A stretch of 64,000 bases of DNA from Diabrotica undecimpunctata (GCF_040954645.1 NC_092803.1:69175427-69239426), one strand, 5' to 3'. Shown: positions 51,210 to 61,719, counted from the first letter of the stretch. Notes: generated by a model not told the origin, from the sequence alone. A program made the numbers and translations.

Positions 51210-51251
51210 TAAAAATTGACTTACAGCGTTTTTCCCCTGTAGTCTTCAATT
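51210..51251 (-). repeat. Right terminal inverted repeat
   Basis: 42 bp, perfect inverse of 48740-48781. Confidence 0.92.
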
Positions 51252-51688
51252 CTTTTATTTCTTTTAAGCATTAGTAATATTATAATTAAACAAAAATTAA
51301 ACTGTGCCATTTGTTTAAATAGGTATGGCATGACAATCTCAATAATTGATATCATCATTTTGCCAGTTGCCACATTTGTTTGTTTATCTTCAAGATTCAT
51401 CATGTTGATAAAAATTACATTTTTACTTTTAGCAAACTTATATCATCGTGGTAACTAGAATAATAAAACAATTGTAAGTGTTTACACTTTACCTAAAAAC
51501 AAAAACATGTTTTGGATATATTAAACTGTACAATTTTTAATTAATCATGATTTAACCTTTTCGCTTTTAATTATTTTATTAACTTCGTACGTCCCAAGTA
51601 GTTCTTTTTGGTTTCGAAAATTAGTTTAGGGATTTATTTATCAGATGTCGCTATTGCGTCCAGATTCAAGCCATTTTAGTGTTAATAA
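51252..51688. other. No recognised feature
   Basis: AT-rich spacer without an assignable gene. Confidence 0.45.
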
Positions 51689-51800
51689 AAAATACAAACA
51701 TTACTAATGTTTGTATTTTGAGAACGATTTCCGAAGTGGAAATTGAAACGTCAATAAACGTACTTTAACCTTTAATTGTGGCTTATTCTAATTTAAATAG
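51689..51800 (+). repeat. Perfect palindrome and Penelope-like 3'-end remnant
   Basis: 51689-51719 is a perfect palindrome with 15-bp arms (AAAATACAAACATTA) around a single C. It is followed by ACGATTTCCGAAGTGGAAAT (itself a hairpin) and GAAACGTCAATAAACGTAC. A hairpin followed by GAAACGT resembles the ends of Penelope-like elements. Confidence 0.45.
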
Positions 51801-52268
51801 TAATTACCTTAAAATGTCACAAGAAAATAGCTTCAGAACAATTTTAGTGTTGCTTCTACTATGACAGGAAAGATTGTTTTCACGTTCAGAGCGTTCAGAG
51901 CGAAGGGATATGTAGACAACGTGGCCCGACACGATTCTCAGTGATACATCACCTTTCGCGCGGTAATTACAGTTACAGTGAGACCTTTTGTGTTTTGTCT
52001 ACCAAAACTAAGTATTTTTAACGAATTGTTTCTGTTATCACTTAAATATTAATATTATCACGTATTTCAAAAATGCTTATGTAATCGTCGCAGTTTAGAG
52101 ATTATAATAATCTTATATGTTTTTGTATAGGTTATGCTACTTCGTGCCTGCGACAGTCTTATTATCAAAATGGCGGGGTGGGGACGGTTGTAACGATTTT
52201 CATGGAGACGGTTGTAACAATAATTTTAACATTACTGTAATTTTATAGGCACTATTTTTGTATTACAG

Positions 52269-52619
52269 ATGCCTAGGCAACGCATAAGAAAGACCTCGAA
52301 AGGTGAAAACGACATATTATTGTTGTACACGAACGCTTACGATGAAATTAAATTAAGTGCTTCTTTAAGAAGAGTAGCAGATGAGTACGGCGTTAATTAT
52401 GTTTCTCTTTTGAGATACAAGAGAAAGAGAGATGCAGTAAATGAAAATGACCAGGAACAGCTGGAAAATATTAAAATGGGATATGTGGCTCATAACAGAG
52501 TTTTTAACGAAGACCAAGAACGGCAATTAGCGAAGTATCTCATTCGTTGTGCTGATATATATTTTGGTCTCTCCACAAAAGAGGTAAGAAAGTTGGCCTT
52601 TGAACTTACCGTAAAATAG
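52269..52619 (+). pseudogene. pogo-like transposase, DNA-binding part
   Basis: 116 residues from MPRQRIRKTSKGE. A psq-type helix-turn-helix is visible (KLSASLRRVADEYGVNYVSL), and then EDQERQLAKYLIRCADIYFG and LSTKEVRKLAFEL, the start of the CENP-B-like second domain. The frame ends at TAG 52617 and the domain continues in other frames. Confidence 0.75.
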
Positions 52620-53205
52620 AATTTAAACGCTCCTTTCACTTGGCTGGAAAATAAAATGGCTGGAAAAGAATGGTTTCGTTCATTCATGAAGAGAAATTCC
52701 GAAGTTTCAACCGATATAATGTCAATATGTTTTATAATAATCTTAACACTCTTATGGATCGCGATCACTTTGAACTTTAGGATATATATAATGTCGACGA
52801 AACCGGCGTTGCTACAGTACAGAAGCCTGACAGAGTTATTGCAACACGTGGCTCAATTCAGCTGGGCGCAATTACCTCTGCTGAACGAGGCACTTTAGGC
52901 AATTAGGCAACGCCATTCCACCTATGTTTGTGTTTCCTCGAATAAGATATCAAGAGCATTTCATTAAAGATGGACCAGTGGGATCAATCGGTGCCGGTAA
53001 TTCATCAGGGTGGATGCAAAAAAAATCATTCATTATAATTCTTAAACATTTTCAAAAACATACGAATGCCTCTTTGCATCATAAGATATTATTGGTGCTA
53101 GACAATACCTCGTCCCATATACATATCAACTCCTTAGATTTTTGCAAAGATAATGGGATATTATTACTGTCATTTCCGCCCTACTGCCATTTATACTGCC
53201 TGTGA
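52620..53205 (+). pseudogene. pogo-like transposase, DDE part, frameshifted
   Basis: Pieces in three frames give KMAGKEWFRSFMKRN, NVDETGVATVQKP with the first catalytic Asp (near 52790), and SAERGTLGNATPPMFVFPRI. They continue with SSGWMQKKSFIIILKHFQKH and LLVLDNTSSHIHI with the second Asp. At least two frameshifts lie between 52740 and 52930. This matches the pogo/jerky DDE_1 order. Confidence 0.75.
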
Positions 53206-53700
53206 TGCCCTGATGCAAAATCATCCAGAAAAAGTCATGACTATTTACGACATACCGGGTATTATAACTATCGCAATGCCACTTGCTCTCACTTAGGTCA
53301 ATTTTCAGGCCGGGTTTCGAAAGACAGGGATCTTCCCAATCAACCGTGATTTGTTTCAAGAAATTGATTTTGCGCCATTGTTCACGACAGACAGGCCTAA
53401 TCCAAATGCTACTGAAGAGGTGGGCATTTCTAATCAACATAACATTAGACTTGTACCTGATGACGAATCACTATCACCTTTGTTATTGAATGAGAATCCA
53501 CCTTCATTCAGCGCATTAAGCCCAACTGAGCCCGAAAATAGAGCTTCAACTAAAGGGGCTGCATCGCAGCCATTTACTAATAGTGATTCAAATATCATAG
53601 CATGCCCAGCCAATCCTAAAAAGGAAACATTCATTGACCATCAAATGCTTACACCAATTGTAATAGCTGAGCTCGAAGCAACAAAAACACCGCCTAGATA
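53206..53700 (+). pseudogene. pogo-like transposase, C-terminal part before the LTR insertion
   Basis: Reads through QAGFRKTGIFPINRDLFQEI (near 53310-53370) and a Ser/Pro-rich tail, up to the AGATA target site at 53696-53700. The GFRKTGIFPINRDLF motif is diagnostic of pogo/Tigger transposases. Confidence 0.75.
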
Positions 53701-54752
53701 TGTTGCGTTCTGCACATACGATGACCTCAATATAACAATTTTGGTCATCCTGAAGGGGGAGAGAAGATATTTTGTTCAATCTAGAACTCGCTGGTTTCCC
53801 CCTTTCGGATTGGGTATGTATATTAAAATAAAAGAAATGAAATGAAACCAGTGGACTGTATAAAACTCTATTTTAAAAAGAGATAAAATTAAACATAGAT
53901 ATACATAACCCAATATACAATTATAAATAAAGAAGAAGAAACTTAAAGGAAGAAGAATATATGTAGTACAAACTTACACACAAAAAGAGAACCATAAACA
54001 AAACAAAACTGTCGATTGTATATATATACCACGTTATAGATAGAAATAATATACAACAAATAAAAAATATGAATATATATGTCATATAAAAACAAATTAT
54101 TAAACTCAATGCAAAAGTATACTCATAATACACATTATGAGTTAATATTAGGTAATAAAATACACAACACTGTGATATATATACAAAAAGAATAGTGAAA
54201 TTATTATAATATAAAAAATATACAAATCTACATAAAGGTAATGAAATGTTCTCAATCAAGTTCAATCGCGATCGCGGCACAACAGATAAAAGTTCGAAGC
54301 AAATATGACATCTATATACCAAGTAAACGTACTTGATATATGCAGCAACAAAATTATGGTGTATTGTAGCTTACCCCATAAATCACAGCACCAACCGCTA
54401 TTACCAACGTCTTCATCGACGTACACCAGGAACCACAAAATTCATGCAACTTGTCTGCATCAAACCGACTTCCTCGGTCAAAGGACCGATGCAAAGTGTC
54501 TTAAGGTACTCTTAACCCAAACGCACACACATGTGTGTGGTTTGAGAGATAAAACTCGACCCTGATTGTGTAGATGCATCGCTTATCTCCAATACACATC
54601 TGTGTCATTTTGAAGATTGCCCGTCTCGTAGCATGTAGTTTTTAACCCAGATGCACCCTTATACATGAAATCTTGATATACGGGGAGAATCAAAACTACC
54701 ATAAAGTCGTAATATTTAATAAATGTTTATTAACAGTTGCGAAACTGCAACA
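53701..54752 (-). repeat. BEL/Pao LTR (3' LTR in element orientation)
   Basis: 1052 bp, TGTTGC...GCAACA. Small open frames within it are repeated in the other LTR and are not genes. Confidence 0.95.
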
Positions 54753-54775
54753 TTCTCCCCGCGTTGGCATACGTG
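54753..54775 (-). promoter_or_regulatory. Candidate BEL/Pao polypurine tract
   Basis: On the minus strand GCGGGGAGAA abuts the LTR, the expected site for plus-strand priming. Confidence 0.55.
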
Positions 54776-55775
54776 CCAATAAAACATAACTGTACTTTGT
54801 ACTCCCGACGCACTGTACAAATTAGGAAACCGTAAACACTTCTTCGGTTACGAAACGAACGCCACACTTACAATCCTACAAAGCTATACATTTACAAAAG
54901 AGCACAAAGAATAATAACTTATACATACAACAATAAACTTATACAACAAACGATAATAGGTTACAAATACATAACTACATACTAAATATACATCACTACA
55001 ATTATACAATTCTCAGTACTATACATAAAACAGATTTCCTCTCTTATAGGAAGTGCATTCCTCTATTATCCTAGGATACAATACATGAACTTGACGCCAT
55101 CGAGATGTGACTACTCAAGCGAATCCTCAGGATATCATGGACGGACCAGTTAACCAACGGAACCGTATGAAAAAGAACGAGGAAAGAAAGAAAAGTGATG
55201 TATATGATTAGAAGGCAACAATCAGAATGTCTCGAACACATGATGAGAGACCGCGCTCAATACAAATACTACAAATAACCTTCTAATAATTCTCGAAAAG
55301 CAAAGAAATGGGAGAAGACAAATACCCTGGTTAACAAACCCAAGGAAATGGTTCTCCGCAACTACATCCAAGTTAAGGACAAATAAACAGAATATTTGTA
55401 GCCCGAATGGCCACTAAAATATTCGAAACGAATAAGCAGCAAAGGCAAAAGAAATATCGTATGAATTATAACACTGTCCCTAGATATTAGCAATCTTCCT
55501 GGACTGACATAATCATGACGAAAATGTGAAAATGTAAAGAAAAGAAACTATATTCTTCCATAAGCTTTATCCATAAAAGATAATTATGATAATTTAAACA
55601 ACAATAAGCAAATTATATCTCAGGTTGAGACTCAGCTCTCTCTCGATAAAAAGCGGTGAATAACTCTAAGCTAGGAGTAGACTTAGACAATTAGAATAAA
55701 TCAAAATTACGATAAATAAGAAATAAAGAGAATAGATAAAATACGAACATTTATGCTATTCAATAAACAAGGCTT
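54776..55775. other. Internal BEL/Pao sequence without a recognised gene
   Basis: About 1 kb between the open frame and the LTR. No integrase core (DDE) could be read in any frame. Confidence 0.5.
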
Positions 55776-57413
55776 TTATACATAGTAATGCAATTTTGAA
55801 ATGAACAAAAACAAAAATGGTGCGGCTCCTAAGAATTCTTTGTACCTAAAGAATTCGTACAATGTCAATAGAAAATGTCTTAACTCTCCAAACGTTGAAA
55901 CCGTTATTTTATTATAACGTGGCGCAAATACATAAACAAATAAAGCTACGCAAGCTTTAAGCAAAAAGTCTATCCCATAATCTATGGCAATAAACAGAAA
56001 TCTCGAACTGGTAACACAATGATAGATGGGACTCTCAACATTATAAAATGTGCAACAACTAAGTCCGAAATTATTTCTACAATTGGACGTACCTTGGAGC
56101 CTTACATATCCCAATACGTGTATTTCAAACATCTTTAGAACAACTAGATTGTTCGAAGAAAGAAGAAAGGTATGCTTTTGAGCATAAGGAATGGTAGCAT
56201 TTCTCAACATACCGCTAACTTTCGCACGGTGAATAATTTCCTCTGGAATTAAATTCGGAATATCCAACTGATTATCCGGATTGGCAATACCGGATGGCAA
56301 CGATTCCAATATACGAGGAAACGAGAGACTTTTTAAGTCTTGAACAATAAGCAATTCGGCTTGCTTTTTACGAACGTTTCTAATATAACAAAACACAAAT
56401 GCCTTTACTCGGCGTAAACGAGAAAGATAGGAGTACATTTTAAACATATGTACCCCGATTGCTAAATCTAGAGATGGGTGTAATGCCACTCTAGGAACTT
56501 TTGACCCAATTAGGGTCGCAATATCTAAGTTATTAGATTCTTTAAAATTGTCTCTGTCTCGAGACGATAAGAATTTTGGCTCACAATGCCAAGATTTCGA
56601 TCGAGCAAGTGTATCGGGGTTAGCTCCCCGCGAAGCTGTATCGGCAGCGTCATCACCAGACACCCCATCATGGAAGTCGTGCAAAGAAAAATCCTTAGGT
56701 AAGGATTGAATATTAGAATGGACCTGAGGTCCAGAGAGATGTAAATCATTAAAGGATAGCCCCGTAGAAGAACTCGCGTTTGTATGAGCGTCACGAGTCT
56801 TGTAGGACTCTCTATCATTTACCACTGCAACAGGTGGAAGGGAATATGCAATACTGCTAAGGCCAGTAGGTAACGCCTTAGGGTCAGTATCTACATGAGC
56901 TAAAGTCGAGGATAGCTGACCTGACGAACTAGGCGCCATCACCGGAGGTATTTGAGATGTAGATGTCTCGAAAGAAGGTTGAGGTTGTGAAATAGATGAG
57001 TTTTTTGACATATTATTTTGAGAAGATTTAACTACATTGAGTAGATGGCATAAATCTGAAATAAGTGTGGAAGGTCTTTCCCCCACATGTAACCTAGAAG
57101 AACAATGGGATGCACTACCTACTTTATAATACGTAAAGGATGAGAGGACGGGCTCCCATATTATAAGTCCCATTGCCTTACAAAACAAATCATCTACAAT
57201 GTTTCGATCCTCGCTATCTTCAGCGGAATCTACCAATAAGTTCTCGATTGCATCCTGTGCGCATTCATATTTATCATACTCAACCTGTAAATACTCACGT
57301 CGAACTTTCAAAAGATAATCAATATCGACCAATGAAACATTTTCTGCAATCCAATTACAGTGACGAATAATTGCATTCTTTGCAGACCGTCTCTTGAATT
57401 TGAGGGTGTCCAT
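55776..57413 (-). CDS. BEL/Pao gag fused to a pre-integrase pol remnant
   Basis: 545 residues, one open frame, ATG at 57413. The N-terminus (LKFKRRSAKNAIIRHCNWIA, VRREYLQVEYDKYECAQDAI) matches BEL/Pao gag. Residues about 130-290 are Ser/Pro/Asp-rich and low in complexity. From about residue 310 it becomes pol-like: YLSRLRRVKAFVFCYIRNVR, LLIVQDLKSLSFPRILESLP, IPYAQKHTFLLSSNNLVVLK. This is the stretch just before the integrase zinc finger in BEL pol. Protease, reverse transcriptase and RNase H between the two parts are missing, as if by an in-frame internal deletion. The last 90 residues are hydrophobic and unlike either domain. Confidence 0.75.
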   Translation of the reverse strand: MDTLKFKRRSAKNAIIRHCNWIAENVSLVDIDYLLKVRREYLQVEYDKYECAQDAIENLLVDSAEDSEDRNIVDDLFCKAMGLIIWEPVLSSFTYYKVGSASHCSSRLHVGERPSTLISDLCHLLNVVKSSQNNMSKNSSISQPQPSFETSTSQIPPVMAPSSSGQLSSTLAHVDTDPKALPTGLSSIAYSLPPVAVVNDRESYKTRDAHTNASSSTGLSFNDLHLSGPQVHSNIQSLPKDFSLHDFHDGVSGDDAADTASRGANPDTLARSKSWHCEPKFLSSRDRDNFKESNNLDIATLIGSKVPRVALHPSLDLAIGVHMFKMYSYLSRLRRVKAFVFCYIRNVRKKQAELLIVQDLKSLSFPRILESLPSGIANPDNQLDIPNLIPEEIIHRAKVSGMLRNATIPYAQKHTFLLSSNNLVVLKMFEIHVLGYVRLQGTSNCRNNFGLSCCTFYNVESPIYHCVTSSRFLFIAIDYGIDFLLKACVALFVYVFAPRYNKITVSTFGELRHFLLTLYEFFRYKEFLGAAPFLFLFISKLHYYV

Positions 57414-57539
57414 TGTTTAGACAAAAATGGAGCAGCTTATATTTAAAACTCACAAGACAAACAAGAAAAAGATTGTGAATGAGTAAGAGTAATTGTAAAT
57501 CACTGGATTTGTTACAGAAACAAACCAAAGAGATACTTG

Positions 57540-58960
57540 TAATAGTCGAAAGCAGGTCTCTATAATAAGACAACTACAAACAAAATAAAAAAGAACAGTC
57601 TCCACAGACCACGTATCTTATCAAGGAAAAGATATATCCCAACATAAAACGATTACAATCTGTTACTAATGTCCCTATAATCAGGAAAAATTAAACAAAG
57701 AAAAATGGTTGCATTAACCCAAAATATTTTTTCCACCCTCACAAAAACACCAGCGAACACAAAAGAAGAAATGTCTCTACAGACTGGGTATCTTTTTTCA
57801 CAAAATAAATACGCCAATGTAAATGGTTATACTAACCGCAAAAAGGTCTCTAGCATAAGAAAACTCTGAAAAAGTAAAAATAAGAATGTCTTTCGGCAGA
57901 CTGAGTATATGCTTAGACAAAAGAAATACTCCACTAAAAGCACTATGAAAAAATCAGAAAGAAATGGGTATAAAAAATACCGGAAAAGGCCTCTGTCATT
58001 AGAGCACCTTGAATAAAGTATATAAAAAAGAAATAGTCTTTCGACAGACTAGTTATCTTTCAGTATAAAAGAAGTCTCAATGTAAGATGGTTATAAAAAC
58101 CTTAAAAAGGTCTCTGTAAAAAGAGCACCTTGAAAATTAATTAATGTAAAGTACAAAATCGTCTTTTTGCAGACAACTGGATATCTTTTAGTATAAAAGA
58201 TATACCGTAATGTAAAATGGGTATAACAACCGCAAAAAAGGCCTCTGTCAGAAGAGAACCTCGAAAAAGCAATGTAAAAAAAAGAAATAGTCTTTCGGCA
58301 GACTAGGTACCTTTTAGTAGAAAAGAATTTTATATACAATAAATGGTTATAACAACCGCAAAAGGAAGGTCTCTGTCAGAAGAGCACCTGGAACAAAGAA
58401 TGTAAAGAAGAAATAGTCTTTCGGCAGACTAGGTATCGTCTTTCGGCAGACGAGTAGGTATCTTTTTACATAAAACAAATACCTGACTATATAGTTATGA
58501 TAACCGCAAAAAGGTATACAGTAAATAAACCTTGTACAACGTAAAAAGTCAAATGTCTTTCGGCAGACTGGGTAACTTTTCAGATAACAGAAATACCCGA
58601 CTATACTATGGTTGTGATAACCGCAATAAGGTCTCTAGCATAAGAGAACCTCGACAAAGAAATAGTCTTTCAGCAGACTAGGTATCGTCTTTCGGCAGAC
58701 GACTGGGTATCTTTTCAGTATAAAAGAAATACCCCAACAAATAGTTATCACAACCAACTAGGCTCCTACCATAAGGAACCCGTGAGCAAGACAAATAAAA
58801 TGGTTATCATAATTGATAAGGTCCCTACCATAAGGAAACCGTAAACAACGACATATTAAATGGTTATCATAACCGACAAGGCTCCTACCACAAGGAAACT
58901 GCAACTAGACATAACAAATACACATAGAAAAAAAGGTATCTACTAGCAGAGAACCCTAAA
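57540..58960 (-). repeat. Array of hairpin-bearing repeats in the BEL/Pao leader
   Basis: Diverged units of about 110-130 bp. Each holds up to four short inverted repeats in fixed order: GGTCTCT..AGAGCACC, GTCT..AGAC, GGTAT.TTTT..AAAA..AATACC, and GGTTAT..AACC. The GTCT..AGAC hairpin appears 11 times (57598, 57773, 57888, 58036, 58161, 58290, 58416, 58438, 58555, 58665, 58687). Loops vary while stems are kept. Confidence 0.8.
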
Positions 58961-58990
58961 CCCACAAAAAAACAGAAAAAGAAGAAGAAA

Positions 58991-59008
58991 ATCCGGCTCG
59001 AAGGACCA
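58991..59008 (-). promoter_or_regulatory. BEL/Pao primer-binding site
   Basis: On the minus strand TGGTCCTTCGAGCCGGAT lies three bases inside the LTR. The TGG start and position fit tRNA priming and fix the element's orientation. Confidence 0.8.
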
Positions 59009-59011
59009 TTA

Positions 59012-60063
59012 TGTTGCGTTCTGCACATACGATGACCTCAATATAACAATTTTGGTCATCCTGAAGGGGGAGAGAAGATATTTTGTTCAATCTAGAACTC
59101 GCTGGTTTCCCCCTTTCGGATTGGGTATGTATATTAAAATAAAAGAAATGAAATGAAACCAGTGGACCGTATAAAACTCTATTTTAAAAAGAGATAAAAT
59201 TAAACATAGATATACATAACCCAATATACAATTATAAATAAAGAAGAAGAAACTTAAAGGAAGAAGAATATATGTAGTACAAACTTACACACAAAAAGAG
59301 AACCATAAACAAAACAAAACTGTCGATTGTATATATATACCACGTTATAGATAGAAATAATATACAACAAATAAAAAATATGAATATATATGTCATATAA
59401 AAACAAATTATTAAACTCAATGCAAAAGTATACTCATAATACACATTATGAGTTAATATTAGGTAATAAAATACACAACACTGTGATATATATACAAAAA
59501 GAATAGTGAAATTATTATAATATAAAAAATATACAAATCTACATAAAGGTAATGAAATGTTCTCAATCAAGTTCAATCGCGATCGCGGCACAACAGATAA
59601 AAGTTCGAAGCAAATATGACATCTATATACCAAGTAAACGTACTTGATATATGCAGCAACAAAATTATGGTGTATTGTAGCTTACCCCATAAATCACAGC
59701 ACCAACCGCTATTACCAACGTCTTCATCGACGTACACCAGGAACCACAAAATTCATGCAACTTGTCTGCATCAAACCGACTTCCTCGGTCAAAGGACCGA
59801 TGCAAAGTGTCTTAAGGTACTCTTAACCCAAACGCACACACATGGGTGTGGTTTGAGAGATAAAACTCGACCCTGATTGTGTAGATGCATCGCTTATCTC
59901 CAATACACATCTGTGTCATTTTGAAGATTGCCCGTCTCGTAGCATGTAGCTTTTAACCCAGATGCACCCTTATACATGAAATCTTGATATACGGGGAGAA
60001 TCAAAACTACCATAAAGTCGTAATATTTAATAAATGTTTATTAACAGTTGCGAAACTGCAACA
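59012..60063 (-). repeat. BEL/Pao LTR (5' LTR in element orientation)
   Basis: 1052 bp. Visible differences from the other copy are T/C near 59168, T/G near 59845 and T/C near 59950. Confidence 0.95.
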
Positions 60064-60068
60064 AGATA

Positions 60069-60530
60069 AACATCTCTAGAACCTAGCCAAGAATGGCAAG
60101 CTGATACAATGAATCTGGAATCAGAAGCTCTCCTATTGATGCTGTTTTGTGTCAGCCATCAAAACCGTCTACAAGTAAGCAGTCTGTATTCTCGCCTGAG
60201 ACATTACGACCTTACTCTAAAGCTCTACCTAGAAAACTAGGAAATGTAAATAATTTTGGTTCTTCAGTCGTTTAGAACAGTGTATGTTTGTTGAAAAACT
60301 AAGTTCTTTCTACCCAATATATTAATTTTCGAATTGTAAAAATTGTTTTCATAACGGTTGAAAAATAGACAAACAAAGAAAAAAGTACTCGAATCATCTA
60401 CTGGAAAGGTAATCAAAAATAAAGGGAAGGGAAAAGCGACGAAAATGAAGATTAATACATCATCAGAATTATCATCAGAAGAAGAATATTATTGTCTTAT
60501 TTACTTAGAGTCTATTCACCGATAATTTTT
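60069..60530 (+). pseudogene. pogo-like transposase, C-terminal end after the LTR insertion
   Basis: The reading includes SPETLRPYSKALPRKLGN, the proline-rich SPE..RP.PKA motif of pogo-family C-termini, and a later Lys/Ser/Glu-rich end. It is separated from its other half only by the BEL/Pao insertion. Confidence 0.7.
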
Positions 60531-60939
60531 ATTAATAATTTGATTTTGATTTTGTTTGGTTTTTTTAGATATAATAAATTTTATTAAAAATAATAAAACT
60601 GATTTTATATGTGTGATTTAAGTATGTTTTTTTAATGTTACAACTGTCCCCTATTCGTGTTACAACCGCCCCCGGTATGGGGTCGGTTGTAACAATCACA
60701 CACACTTATTTAAACGACATATTCCCTCCAAACTATTTTGCTTGAACTATTGGTTTTGACATTAATTTAAAGACAAATGAATATTACTTCACATCAAAGA
60801 CTTTGATCGTTTGTGCTATGAAGCACTAAAGGAAAATTGTTACAACCGTACCCAGTCTACCTTATCCGCTCTGAAGATACCTTTTAGGGTGAAATACATA
60901 TAATCGGATACACAGACGCACTATACGTAAAATCAAATC

Positions 60940-61340
60940 TTAACTGTCTTTCCTTTTATTTCGATATACTTTTTATGAGTACGAGAAACCAATTCGCTAA
61001 GGATTTTTGCTTAGAGTGCATCATTATCTGCAGTCTTAATATCTGCAGTCTCCCACGCAGTTTTTCAATCTCTCAGTCAAAAATAATTCAAATATTTTTG
61101 ACGCTTCAATGTATAGTCAATATTGCTGATCTTTAAGATCACTTGGTAGTTAATTATACACATATTCAATAGCCCATAGAACACCGACAACGGCCATCTT
61201 CGGCTGTTACGGGAAACGTTGTATGTACCTGATAACTGGTTATCGGTGTCCACCCCTCCCTTAATAACATTGTAGAATGTGACTATTTTTGATTTCCTAG
61301 CGTTTTCCATAGATGGATCATCATGGTTTAGTGTCCTCAT
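60940..61340 (-). pseudogene. piggyBac transposase C-terminal fragment
   Basis: The minus frame 61340-61077 contains KSKIVTFYNVIKGGVDTDNQ, the last conserved block of piggyBac transposases (an invariant GGVD with the third acidic residue), then SRRWPLSVFYGLLNMCIINY. The N-terminal two thirds are absent. It directly abuts the duplicated protease promoter. Confidence 0.8.
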
Positions 61341-61356
61341 AGTTTAGGATAATTTG

Positions 61357-61719
61357 ATGACATTTTTTACAAAAAATTTAGTAAAGAAATCATGGCGCGC
61401 ATGACTAGGTTATAAATTGTAAGCGTATGAGGTATTGAATGAGTATATTGGGTAATTATTAATTTATTTCTATTTTCACGAAATTTTTTGCAAAAATAGT
61501 CACGCAGTCATGCCTTGCACGTATAATTTATAGTCACTAAAGATATAAGGCACTTATATAACTTACTGAATATGTCTTTTGTATTTACTTATTTTTTTGA
61601 TCACTTTTACAAATCCATTTAATTTGCCATGAATAGTTTAAAATAGAATATTGTACTGTTGGTTTGTGTTTTAGTGCACAAAATCAATATCGCTAGTGCA
61701 GGTAAATATATTATTATTA
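61357..61719 (+). pseudogene. Duplicated protease promoter and exon 1, nonsense-mutated
   Basis: Aligns with 10503-10860. The copy keeps a TATATA box (61555-61560), the two spaced promoter motifs in altered form, the ATG at 61629, the exon length of 73 bp and the donor CAG/GTAAAT at 61701/61702. Codon 6 is TAG (61644-61646) where the functional gene has TGG. No downstream protease exon is seen before the window ends. A hAT element begins about 15 bp into its intron. It is a duplicate of the family's first exon, either a pseudogene or a gene whose remaining exons lie beyond the window. Confidence 0.85.

Larger units (their letters stand above)
48740..51251 (+). mobile_element. Complete DNA transposon with 42-bp perfect terminal inverted repeats
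   Basis: 48740-48781 and 51210-51251 are exact reverse complements. They begin AATTGAAGACTACAGGGG and continue through ACGCTGTAAGTCAATTTTTA. The outer AATT is palindromic and could be a 4-bp target duplication instead of element sequence. Between them is one intact transposase gene at 49113-50804. Weaker copies of the inner motif (GCTGTAAGTCA) lie inside both ends. Perfect ends and an open frame make this the best candidate for a recently active DNA transposon in the window. Confidence 0.85.
53701..60063 (-). mobile_element. Young non-autonomous BEL/Pao LTR retrotransposon
   Basis: Direct LTRs of 1052 bp (53701-54752 and 59012-60063) differ at three positions that I can see. They are bordered by AGATA (53696-53700 and 60064-60068). 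The element reads on the minus strand: primer-binding site at 59008-58991, a 1.6-kb leader, one open frame at 57413-55776, about 1 kb of unassigned sequence, and a purine-rich tract next to the other LTR. Protease, reverse transcriptase and RNase H are absent, so movement would need a helper element. Confidence 0.88.
52160..60880 (+). mobile_element. pogo/Tigger-like DNA transposon split by a BEL/Pao element
   Basis: A pogo-type transposase is read in pieces from 52269 to 53695 and resumes at 60069 to about 60530, after removal of the LTR element at 53701-60063. The left border has GGGGACGGTTGTAAC and GAGACGGTTGTAACA near 52180-52220. The right border has the inverse GTTACAACCG several times between 60636 and 60860, giving terminal and subterminal repeats. 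Exact ends are not fixed. Confidence 0.65.

Noticed and set aside
53921..54565. Open frames of 133, 86 and 60 residues, repeated at 59232-59876
   Set aside because: They lie inside the two LTRs, overlap on opposite strands and match no known protein. Their conservation only reflects LTR identity.
57540..58960. CRISPR-like spaced repeats
   Set aside because: The units are diverged, the spacers are themselves repetitive, the region is inside a retrotransposon leader and the DNA is eukaryotic.
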